From positions 1,590,001-1,654,000 of the forward strand of contig LSRY02000005.1 of NCBI GenBank assembly GCA_001643675.2: 64,000 bases of DNA. The letters run 5' to 3'. The stretch's first letter is position 1, and each line of letters begins with the position of its first letter. The position numbers and the translations under genes are program-made. Shown piece after piece: positions 1 through 9,263 of this stretch. The notes beneath the pieces are model-generated. The model saw only the letters and a list, made by a program, of their open reading frames with translations. It was not told the origin of the DNA and made no database searches. Source of the DNA: Monocercomonoides exilis (Eukaryota > Preaxostyla > Oxymonadida > Polymastigidae).

Positions 1-2
1 AA

Positions 3-1667
3 GAAGAAGATGATCATGATCATGAGAGTGGAGAAGAAAAGAAAAGAGAAGAAGAAGAAGAAGAAGAAGAAGAAGAAGAAGAAGAAGAAGAAGAAGAAGA
101 AGAATCGAGCGAACAAGACTTAGATGATCTGTTATACACATCTCGAATCGCTACTTCATCAACTGCTAAAGATGATGATTCTAATGATGATAATGATGAT
201 GATAATATTTCAGTTCTTAACACAAAAGATGACAGCTTATTCGATACAATAAATGTTAATCCTAATACAACCATTTCAAACAACAAGAAGGAAGACATCG
301 ACTCGGTTTTGTCTATTTATGAAGGCTCGTCCCAATCAAATAGCATACAACCAGAAGAATCAGCAGCCATTGTGATACAGAAATACGTTCGTTCTTTTCT
401 CGCAAAGCGAAAAATCGAAGAAATGAAGCAAGTTCAAGCGGAAGCAAACAGAGCAAAGAATTTCACTGAATGGAAACATCGACATCAGTTTCTGGGGCTG
501 ATTCGTCCTTTGTTTGAAGAAAACGACACGAAGAAGGAGATTGTGGCAGCGGTGGATGAGAAATGCGGACTTTTGTCGAACATTCTGAAGAGTCTGCACA
601 TGCAGAGGAGGAAGAGGTTGGTGGAGGTGGCTGTGCCTTCGATACAGGAAGATGTGAGGAGGATGCTGAGGGAGATGGATGAAGAGGCAGAGGAAGAGGA
701 TGAAGGAGAGGAGAGAGAAGAGAGAGAGGAAGGAGAGGGAGGAGGGAATGGAGAAGAGGAAGAGAGGAAGGAGGAGAAAGAAGGGAGAGGAGAGAGAGAG
801 AAAGCGGAAGAAGGAGCTGGTGAAAATGTGGAAGGAATCAGAGGAAATGAATGTGAGGAGATTGGAAACGATGATATTGAACAAGAAGAATGCGAAGATA
901 CAACAGGGAATGACAGATACGGTGGAAGAAATGAGCTTTTGGATGAAGAAAAAGATGAAGAAAAAGAGATGAAGGAGAACGATAAGCCGAGTGTACTTGA
1001 TTCTGATGAAGAAAGTGCTGAGACAAATAACGAACAGGAAGAAGTAGAAGAAGGAAAAGGAAAAGGAAAAGAAAAAGAAGTAGGTGAAGATAGAGGCAAT
1101 GAAAATGACGAAAGTGCAGAATGTGATGAGGATGCTGATGGAAATGAGACTGAACAATTGATGAAGACTCTTCTTCCCCCGCAATCCTCTCCTCTTAACA
1201 GCGACACTTCTGTTTCGTCATCTCCGTTCTTTCCTTCTCATTCGCAACCGGATCAATATTCATCCTCTTCCTCTCTCTCCTCTTCTTCACAGCCTCTTCC
1301 ATCTTCTCAGTCTTCTAATCCTTCTCATCCTTCTCATCCTTCTGATCAATCAGATAGGCCTCCTTCCCCCTTCATCGCAGACGACGACAAAGAATGGAGT
1401 GCTGTTGTGGAGCCTCATAGCGGAGATGTCTATTTTGAGAAGGCATCAACAAGCGAAAAAAGATCGTTTGAGGAGCATCAGACGAAGAGAAAAGAGAAAG
1501 CGCAAAATGACATCAAATTCATTGTGGAGGAAGAGCAGTCACTTAGTCATCTGATTGATGCATTCAACAAGTCACTCCACGAACGAGAAAGGCAGAGAAG
1601 GAAAAAAAGTTTGGATATTTGCCTGGATAAAGTGTGCGGAATCAACATCTCCTTTGAAGCTTCATGA
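3..1667 (+). CDS. IQ-motif acidic low-complexity protein (5' partial)
   Basis: The frame is open from base 3 to the TGA at 1665-1667, so the gene begins outside the window; 554 residues are visible. A poly-Glu run (GAA repeats, bases about 49-104) opens it. Bases 360-420 encode an IQ motif of the form AAIVIQKYVRSFLAKRK, the usual calmodulin-binding signature (IQxxxRGxxxR type). It is followed by a short helical stretch, about 200 residues of Glu/Lys/Asp-rich low complexity, a Ser/Pro-rich linker and a basic C-terminal helix. I do not recognise the protein beyond the IQ motif; a cytoskeletal or calmodulin-binding role is inference. An AATAAA-like polyadenylation signal lies about 65 bases after the stop (around 1731). 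The minus-strand frames at 360-1207 are mirror frames of the same purine-rich DNA. Confidence 0.75.
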   Translation, partial: EEDDHDHESGEEKKREEEEEEEEEEEEEEEEEEESSEQDLDDLLYTSRIATSSTAKDDDSNDDNDDDNISVLNTKDDSLFDTINVNPNTTISNNKKEDIDSVLSIYEGSSQSNSIQPEESAAIVIQKYVRSFLAKRKIEEMKQVQAEANRAKNFTEWKHRHQFLGLIRPLFEENDTKKEIVAAVDEKCGLLSNILKSLHMQRRKRLVEVAVPSIQEDVRRMLREMDEEAEEEDEGEEREEREEGEGGGNGEEEERKEEKEGRGEREKAEEGAGENVEGIRGNECEEIGNDDIEQEECEDTTGNDRYGGRNELLDEEKDEEKEMKENDKPSVLDSDEESAETNNEQEEVEEGKGKGKEKEVGEDRGNENDESAECDEDADGNETEQLMKTLLPPQSSPLNSDTSVSSSPFFPSHSQPDQYSSSSSLSSSSQPLPSSQSSNPSHPSHPSDQSDRPPSPFIADDDKEWSAVVEPHSGDVYFEKASTSEKRSFEEHQTKRKEKAQNDIKFIVEEEQSLSHLIDAFNKSLHERERQRRKKSLDICLDKVCGINISFEAS

Positions 1668-1842
1668 TAAAAACTCACTATAATTATTATAATTTTATTT
1701 TTTCAATTCTGTATTTTACAACTGTATTTAAATAAAAAATCAACCTCTTTCAATGAAAACAAATTATTATTTGCAGCTTTCATCTTGAATACTATTAATG
1801 CAATACTATATCATCCAAAATATGAAGTGAGAAATGGTAGTT

Positions 1843-1992
1843 TTAAGAACGGATTTTCTCCTTCTTGTGAAGATAAAGAGCACGCAGTGAAATACCAGCA
1901 ACTTTAACAACCTTGAAACGAACTCCGGGCAAATCACCAACAGCGTGACCTTTTCTACCAAATCCAGAAATCAAAACTTCATCCTATTTATC

Positions 1993-2027
<35 letters not shown>

Positions 2028-2541
2028 GGTTAAAAATATGAAAAGAAAGTTATGAACTATTACAGAATATTTAATTGAATTATTCAAACGTTATCATCAA
2101 CAAAGTTCAAGCAACCATCCTTTGGTACAAAAGCTGCAACTTTTTTGCCATTTTTAACCAATTGCACACGAACGCATTTACGAAGGGCAGAGTTTGGCTG
2201 TTTAGCTTCAACACCACTAAAATTTTTTTATAAAATGTTATTATCAATAAATATTTAAAAATTCAAACATTTTCTCAACAACAATTCCCTTTGCATGTGA
2301 GCATTTCTGGAAAGGATCAGCCTTCCATCTTGTTGCGAGGACACGACGCTTGTAAGCCTTATCAGCCCAACGTCCTGAGATACGTTTGTTGTGCAATTTT
2401 CTAGCTGCGTGAAGTCCACGTGGTTTTCTGGATAAAGAACATCAAAAATCAATAAAAATAAAATGAAAAAACAACAAAATTAAAAACGATTCATCTCTAT
2501 TTACAAGAAGAAGAACAAAAAAAAGCACACCCTGATCCCAT
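1843..2541 (-). CDS. RPS23: Ribosomal protein uS12 (eukaryotic S23), four exons
   Basis: The gene is read on the minus strand as exons 2541-2531, 2427-2269, 2216-2090 and 1983-1843, 438 nt in all, giving 145 residues (the eukaryotic family is about 143). Intron donors are GTGTGC, GTTTGA and GTTTGA; acceptors end in AG and every phase closes correctly. The protein carries the uS12 hallmarks: an N-terminal [11 protein letters not shown] block, [10 protein letters not shown], the decoding-centre loop [16 protein letters not shown], and the C-terminal [18 protein letters not shown] followed by [10 protein letters not shown]. It belongs to the small-subunit decoding centre. The first coding exon is only 11 nt. 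The last intron contains an A tract of about 28 (1995-2024). The TAA stop lies where the family normally ends (ERPRS-like tail), which fixes TAA as a true stop in this genome. Confidence 0.95.
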
Positions 2542-2660
2542 TTTGATCTGTATGATGAATGATGGAATAACAGTGATCAAGAATATGTAATACAAATTAT
2601 TGAAGGTAACCCATCATTGTTGGGATTCGTTTTTTTCCGTGAGAACTTTCATTAATAACG
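2542..2660. promoter_or_regulatory. Bidirectional intergenic promoter region, S23 / acyl-CoA synthetase
   Basis: This 119-bp gap separates the start codons of two divergent genes, so it must contain both 5' untranslated regions and core promoters. No TATA box is obvious. The stretch TTCATTAATAACG lies just before the plus-strand ATG. The short distance suggests compact promoters. No specific element can be assigned from sequence alone. Confidence 0.4.
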
Positions 2661-4742
2661 ATGGAAAGCGAATCTGTCAAGCCTGTTTACGGAGAAGTGC
2701 ATAAATGTACCATTGAGCTTCCTGGATGGATTGATGGCAAAAGTCGTTATCGAGCCATTGTTGAAGCAATGAAGAAAAACGGTAATTGGCCATGTCAAGG
2801 TACAAGGACATATCTTCCAGATGGAAAGAGAGGAGAATATGTGTGGGAAGATGGAAATACTGTGTTATCAAAAATAAACAAGCTTGCATTAGGGCTTAAA
2901 GAACTTGGTCTGAAAAAAGGAGATAAAGTTGGAATTATGTCAAAGAATAGACCCGAATGGACAATAGCAGATATTGCATGTACCAGCCAAGGTTGCGTTG
3001 TGGTGCCTATTTATGATTCATATGGGCCTGATAATTGTAAATTTATTATCAGCTCAACAGAACAAGTTTGTGTATTTGTTGGACATGATAATGTGAATTT
3101 CATGCGTGAAGCGTGTTCTCATTGCCCAACTGTTAAAAATATTATTCTTTTTGATGGTACACCTCCGGATGAAGAATATATTAGATCGGTTAATGCTTCT
3201 GATAAAGAAACAAGAAAGGGAATTGAAGAAATTGGCTTTTCTCATCTCTATTCGGAAATTATGGAGATGGGAGGAAAGCAATTAAATGCAAATCCATTTG
3301 TTCAAATTGAAAATCCGGAAATGGCTTTTGATGATCTTGCGACAATTGTGTTCACATCTGGTACATCTGGTGTACCAAAGGGGGCCATGCTTTCTGATCA
3401 CAGTCTTTTGAAAGGAGGATGGACTCTTTCGGGAAGAGCAACGAATGTTCCTTATCAAGACATAATTGTGAGCTATCTTCCACTGGCTCACATTTTCCAA
3501 AGAAGTATCGAAATTGTGGCTCTCACTTTAGGGATAGGGATTGGCTATTTCAGTGGTTCGATACCTCAACTTACTGACGATCTTTTCCATCTGAAGCCAA
3601 CTTTGTTTCCTGTTGTTCCGCGTGTGCTATCGAAGATATGTATGGCAATCAAAGATAAGATCAGCAAAAGTGGAGCAGTCACAAGGTCTCTGTTCAAAGC
3701 TGCCTATTTCCTAAGACAAAAAGCTATGATAGATGAGTGGCCTACCATGGCGATATCAAATCCAATTATGAAAAAAGTGTCTTCGATGTTCGGTGGAAGG
3801 CTGCGTGTGGTGTTTTGCGGATCGGCTCCCCTTTCGCCAGACATTGGGAGGTTCCTGAATGTGGTTATGGGTGGGCGAGTTCTCGAAGGATACGGGCAGA
3901 CAGAAGCATGTGGTGCATCGTTTGCAATGATTGAGGTTGACCACAATTATGGCTCGGTGGGACACATCTTGCCTGGCGTTGAAGCGTGTCTGATGTCTGT
4001 GCCTGAGATGGGATATCTTGCAACGGCTAATCCTCCTCAAGGAGAGGTGTGCCTACGCGGATGGCCTGTTTTCATGGGCTACTACAACGACCCTGAAGCC
4101 ACTAAGAGGACGCTGGCCGACGGGTGGCTTCACACAGGAGATGTTGGGCAGTGGCTTCCAGGAGGCCAGCTGAAAATCATTGACAGGCTGAAGAATGTAT
4201 TCAAACTGCAGCAGGGCGAGTTTGTGTATGTAGAAGATATTGAAGGCTGCTTGGCAACGTCGGATGTGATCGATCAAATTATGATCTATGGAGAGCCGCT
4301 AATGAGCGGGCTGGTTGCAATTGTCGTTCCAAACAAAAAAGCTCTTCTTGCTTGGGGAAAAGAGACAGGTTCTACACTCGATGGATATGAGGAAGCGAAA
4401 AAGAGTTTTATGACTTCTCGTCCTTCACCTTCTTCTTCTTCTTCTCTTGTTAGCTCTCAATCGGATTCATCATTTTCAACGAAGGCTGGGTGGAGCGATG
4501 ATAACGAGTACGAATTTTTGTGCACTTTCCAGCCTGCAATTGCATTTGTTGCGGAACATATTCACAAAAGGCTGGTGGAAGCAAAAAGAAAAGGATTTGA
4601 AATACCAAGAAGCATCTTTATGACACCTGTTGAGTTTTCAATTGAGAACGGGCAATTGACTCCAACACACAAAGCGAGGAGAGAAGTTATTAAAGCTGTG
4701 TATCGCAAACAACTTGACGAGATGAGCAGAAGCCTTCAGTAA
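2661..4742 (+). CDS. Long-chain acyl-CoA synthetase (AMP-forming)
   Basis: This intronless 693-residue protein is a member of the ANL/AMP-binding superfamily. It activates long-chain fatty acids to acyl-CoA through an acyl-adenylate. The P-loop FTSGTSGVPKGAML lies near residue 230. The A5-type motif EGYGQTEACG lies near residue 410. The motif WLHTGDVGQWLPGG near 490 is followed by KIIDRLKNVFKLQQGEFV, the long-chain (FACS) signature that distinguishes it from short-chain enzymes. The C-terminal TPTHKARR carries the conserved catalytic-lysine region. A Ser-rich insert (residues about 590-615) interrupts the C-terminal domain. No N-terminal membrane segment is visible. The first ATG gives the expected N-terminus and lies 120 bp from the divergent S23 gene. 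Length fits the family (about 650-720). Confidence 0.93.
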   Translation: MESESVKPVYGEVHKCTIELPGWIDGKSRYRAIVEAMKKNGNWPCQGTRTYLPDGKRGEYVWEDGNTVLSKINKLALGLKELGLKKGDKVGIMSKNRPEWTIADIACTSQGCVVVPIYDSYGPDNCKFIISSTEQVCVFVGHDNVNFMREACSHCPTVKNIILFDGTPPDEEYIRSVNASDKETRKGIEEIGFSHLYSEIMEMGGKQLNANPFVQIENPEMAFDDLATIVFTSGTSGVPKGAMLSDHSLLKGGWTLSGRATNVPYQDIIVSYLPLAHIFQRSIEIVALTLGIGIGYFSGSIPQLTDDLFHLKPTLFPVVPRVLSKICMAIKDKISKSGAVTRSLFKAAYFLRQKAMIDEWPTMAISNPIMKKVSSMFGGRLRVVFCGSAPLSPDIGRFLNVVMGGRVLEGYGQTEACGASFAMIEVDHNYGSVGHILPGVEACLMSVPEMGYLATANPPQGEVCLRGWPVFMGYYNDPEATKRTLADGWLHTGDVGQWLPGGQLKIIDRLKNVFKLQQGEFVYVEDIEGCLATSDVIDQIMIYGEPLMSGLVAIVVPNKKALLAWGKETGSTLDGYEEAKKSFMTSRPSPSSSSSLVSSQSDSSFSTKAGWSDDNEYEFLCTFQPAIAFVAEHIHKRLVEAKRKGFEIPRSIFMTPVEFSIENGQLTPTHKARREVIKAVYRKQLDEMSRSLQ

Positions 4743-6502
4743 CACTTTGATTTTATCCCGAAAATGATTGGTTTTTGTTATGAATGGAATACATTTATTC
4801 TTTCCTTTTATTTTTCTTATTTTTACAATAGCAGAATATATTCACTCGTTTTATGCAAATTTCAGTTTAGACTTAAATAAGAATTATGCTTTTCACTCGT
4901 TAGTTTCTATGGTGAATTTTTTTTTTTTTTTGTTATGTTTCGTTTGATTTGTGCGTAGATTGTTGAACATTTTTGCAAAAAATCAGATGAAATTTTGTTC
5001 CATTTCTAACTGCACAGTTGAACTTATCAAAATATCGCTTCAAATTTTACATTTTACATATCTTCTAATCTAAGAATTGTACATGTAAATATAAAGGTTA
5101 TCAAGTTGAAATTGGTATAATTTGAAGAAATCAGATTTAGTCATTTGATGATAATATGTAATCATTGAAATGATCACAAAATCAAAATTGTTTGTGTTTT
5201 GAGTTTTGATTGAAAATGTGAAAAAAATGTATTGCTTTATCAATTTTGTTCCACACAATATTTTCTATCACTTTTCAAAGTTCTTGATTTTTGTGTGTGT
5301 GTGTGTGTGTCAGATAAATGATTTTATAACTTGTCTTGTCACAGTGGTATATCTTTGTTTTTTTTTCATTATTGGAAAATCTTTCCCACAAATGCCAAGC
5401 ACATAAAGAAAAAAAATAATTGTATTTCAATCTCCTCATGATATTTTTTTTTAGCAAAAAAAAAAAAAACATTTCATAAGTTATCAAATTTCATCAAAGA
5501 AAAAAATTCCTCTTGAATTGTGATTTTTGCATTATTAATGCAACTATTTGTGAAATAACACATTCAGAAAAATCGAATTTCTGTGGTTTGTCTAGAGTTG
5601 AAAACTGTAAAGTCTTTTTAAGGATTCTTTAAAATTTTTTTTAACCTATGAATTGTTATTTTTTTGTTTGGGTTATCATAATAATGTTCACCATGAAGTT
5701 ATTTTTGAAAATATGTTTATTATTCGAACCTTTTTTTTGGTATTTAATTAGAAATATGAGTGTTTATAAGATAATAAATAATGTGTTAGTGCAAGTGAAC
5801 AAAGAAAAAACAAAAACAAAACTCTTAATTGTGTAGAAGTTGCACAATGTATTTGAGTGACGGTTGTGGGAAAGAAGAATTCCAGTTCAATTTTTCCATC
5901 ATTCAAATTACTTCAAAAATCATTGAAGAAGAAAATTTGGTGAACAAATTGGAGTCAACTTTTAAAAGGGATTTTTTCCTTATTGGCTTTTTTTTTGACT
6001 ACCAACTTTCAAAGAAAGTGTATTGGCTTTTTTTTTTCTTTATTCAATGCTTTTTCAAATTCAAAACAGTTCATAACTTGTTTGTCTTTGTATTTTGGTT
6101 TGTTTCTTTCTTAGAAATAGCGTTTTTCATATTATGAAAAGTCACTTTTCTCATCGAACCAAGCTTTCCCAAAAAGTGTAAAGTACAGTTTCATAATCTG
6201 TTAGCATTTATCTTTTTGTATTTATAAATTTAAATTTCTGCAATTATTTATTCAGATACTTTTTTTCATTTCCTTTTTTCACAAACATGCAAACATCAAT
6301 ATGAAATTATCTTTTTTCAAAAAATGAAGTGGCTGATCCTTTTTGAAATCAAACTTTCGTTCGAATTTTGATCAAAAATGTAATTTTAATTGGATTTTGG
6401 AAAATTTAACTTCTGCGGTAAATACACATAGCGCATGATGATGTTATATAGAAATACATTTTTTCGAAAATCCCACTTTGATAAAAATTTTTGATCAAAA
6501 TT

Positions 6503-6536
<34 letters not shown>

Positions 6537-6687
6537 AAGATTTCAAAAAGTGTCGGCCACATACGTGTTATTTTTTCACAAAAGCATCATTTTGTATTTC
6601 GCAAAAGAATTACGACTTTTAATTCACATTTGTAAAATTTCGAAAAAATGAGATAGATTCAAAACAGGAATAATCAAATCGGTAATA

Positions 6688-7540
6688 GTCACATTTTTCT
6701 GTGCATAGAAATTTTTGGCCAATTTTTCATTTATTTATCATTTCATATTATCACAGAGTTGCATGTATATAATCACGTTTTCTTTCAAAATGTGTGGTTT
6801 TTTTCAATGAAAACTGAATATTTTTGGTATTTATCAAACAAGTTTGATTTTTGAAATATTTGTTTTTATAAGTCAAAAATAACGAATTCTAATGATGAAA
6901 ATTGTCGTCACATTTGAAAAATGTGTATTTGTGAAGAATTTCAGAAAATATGAAATTGACACAGAAACATATATTAGGTTATATTTATAAATATATATAT
7001 TGCAAATAAACATCGCATATTATTACGATAGGACACAGTCACAAAAAGTTGTGAAAAAACCGATGTGATTACAGTTAAAACCGGATATAATCACGTCGAA
7101 TATAATCACATTCGCACATGGTCACATTTTTCGATGCACCAATATTTTTTGACAGTTTTCCATTCGTTTTCCATCGTAAATAATCACAGGGCTAAAAATA
7201 TATAATCACATTTATTATTATTGTGTGTGTTTTTTTTCAATGAATATTCGATTTTTTGATCAAAAATTTTAATTTATCGCATTTCCAAAAATGTGCACAA
7301 TAGAGTAAAAAAAAAGTGATTTATGATCAAAATTGTTCAAGCAAGTGAAAAAAGTGTATTTATGTAGAATTTCCAAAAACAAAAAAAAATCAACCCAAAA
7401 TAAATTTATAAGTCAATTAATTTTTATTTTTTTCTGTGTGAAGCAGCATCGTGTATTATCACAATCGGAAATAATCACAAAATGTTGTGCAAAAACAAAC
7501 ATAATGATATTCGATTATGACAGAATATGTGGAAATTTTT
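6688..7540. repeat. Imperfect tandem duplication, unit about 433 bp
   Basis: Copy A starts at GTCACATTTTT (6688) and copy B at the same motif (7121). Anchors keep an almost constant offset. GTCACATTTTTC is at 6688 and 7121, TCACAG at 6751 and 7184, TCAATGA at 6804 and 7237 (all 433), and a TCACAA-AAA-GTTGTG block at 7039 and 7475 (436). Between anchors the copies have diverged strongly. The motif TAATCACA or a one-base variant recurs many times on the plus strand. No coding capacity is seen. Whether this is the relic of a transposon or of a satellite is unknown. Confidence 0.65.
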
Positions 7541-8080
7541 CGAATTTCAGGCTTTTCATAAAAAAAAATTTGCAATTTTAATTGACTCTTATTGATCAAA
7601 AAATGAGGAAAAAATGGGTTCGTTTTTTTTTTTGAAAAAAAGCACGAGATTACATAACATGATGTTGTTATGTCAATGACACCTGTTAAAACACATGAAA
7701 ATCCTATTTATTTTTAAATCTGAGAGGGTTCTGGAAAGTTTAAAGTGATACATTTTTTCAGCTTTAATGCAAATAATGAAATCGAAAACATTTCGTTTCA
7801 AATAAATGAGATTGATTTCAGTCTTATTGTGCATAAAACAAAATAAAGAACGATCATGTCTTTTTTTTTCTGAATAACTTATTGTCAACTGAGCATATTT
7901 GAATAGTTGACAAATATTCATTTTAAACATATTCACTCTATTGAACACAAAAAAACTCCACAAATTCATCAAAAAAACTTTTTTCTGATTGAAATTGATA
8001 TATTTCTTAGATAATTTTCTGTTAAAAAGAAACTGACATGAGTATGAATTTTTAATTTTTTCAAATTTTTTGATGATAAA

Positions 8081-8143
8081 GAATTTTCGATGTTGAATTA
8101 AATATTTTCGATCATGAATTAAAGTTTTTCGATGTTGAATTAT
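8081..8143. repeat. Three-unit 21-bp minisatellite
   Basis: Three consecutive imperfect units contain TTTTCGATNNTGAATTA, at about 8081-8101, 8102-8122 and 8123-8143. It lies in gene-free AT-rich DNA. Confidence 0.6.
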
Positions 8144-8938
8144 TTTTGGTGTTTTTGATCGTAATAAAAATTTTTTTTTGTGAAGCCAGTGTTTAATATA
8201 TTAAATTTGTTTTCAATATCTCTATTTGAAAAGAAATAATTTGAAAAGGAAAAAAAAATGATACAAAATTCACATGAAAAGATAAATTCGAATAAAAGGG
8301 ATCAAAAAACACAAACAATGTGACCTCGACTTGAAGACACTTCTAGTGTAAATATTTTGAAATTCAAAAAATTGATAAACTTTTAGGTGAATGATTTCAC
8401 CACATTTTCAAATCAGAAATTGTTACATATTTCTAAAAATTCTCTCATGAACTTACAGTTTCAAATTCGACATTCCCATTCCAATTTGTCTGTTTGTTTG
8501 TGAAATATGATTAATTTATTGTGACAGTTAATCATGAATAATGAGATAATTAATTTTTTTTTTTGAATATTTTGTATTTGCAATTTTTCAAAAAGAATTA
8601 CTCAAATAAGAAAATTTTTTTGAGCATTTGTTATTCATGATTATTATCATCATTTTATCGTAAAAAATTAGTTTTTATTTAAGAAAAAGGATATTAGTTG
8701 TCTCTTTCATTTATCAATTTCATCTTTCAAAAGATGATAATCATTCAACAAATAACAAGATAAAATCTCTGATATATGATATAAATTTTGGATGAAATTC
8801 CAAAATCAAGAACAAAATTGAATGAGACAATTCCTGAGCATATTTATGTGGGGAATATAATTTTGTAAAGATCCATGTTTCTGAAGATTCATTCTTTTTT
8901 TCATCAATCACTCCGCAATCCACTCATGTTTGTTTTTA

Positions 8939-8980
8939 CCATGGGTGCTTTACCCGCCCCCTGGTGCCAAACCCGCACCC
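8939..8980 (+). repeat. Left terminal inverted repeat of pogo-like element 1
   Basis: 42 bp, a perfect reverse complement of 11730-11771. Within it the unit GGTGCTTTACCCGC is followed by the variant GGTGCCAAACCCGC, so each end carries two copies of a likely transposase-binding site. Confidence 0.92.
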
Positions 8981-9263
8981 ACAAATTGAATTAAAAGTTC
9001 ACATTTTGTTATATGAACACTATTCATTTTCAATCGTTGAGCTTTGAAAAAAATAGGACAAGTACATCACATTATTGAAAAGCTTCATTGTTTGGTGTTT
9101 GAGATAAAAAGGTTTCGAAGTTTTTTTAAAAATTCTTCAACTTAATCAGTTTGCGGTTATACAAGAACAAAAATAACCAAATGGGGTACTCACTCGTTCT
9201 TCTTTATCAATAATCACTTTCAGCAGATGCAAACCTTTCAATGTGAAAAAACAAACAAACAAA

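Larger units (their letters stand above)
4743..8938. other. AT-rich gene-free region
   Basis: About 4.2 kb with no frame longer than about 100 codons, no recognisable domain and very low GC. It holds a TG dinucleotide run (5292-5310), an A tract of about 30 (6506-6535), a roughly 433-bp tandem duplication (6688-7540) and a three-unit 21-bp minisatellite (8081-8143). No tRNA or rRNA was recognised. Confidence 0.7.

Noticed and set aside
360-1207. Long minus-strand frames of 240-274 codons at the left edge
   Set aside because: They are mirror frames of the Glu/Lys-rich IQ protein; their Ser/Phe runs come from the purine repeats.
1843-4742. Alternative genetic code with TAA/TAG as Gln, as known in some oxymonads
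   Set aside because: S23 and the acyl-CoA synthetase end with TAA exactly where their families end, and the USP-transposase also ends with TAA.
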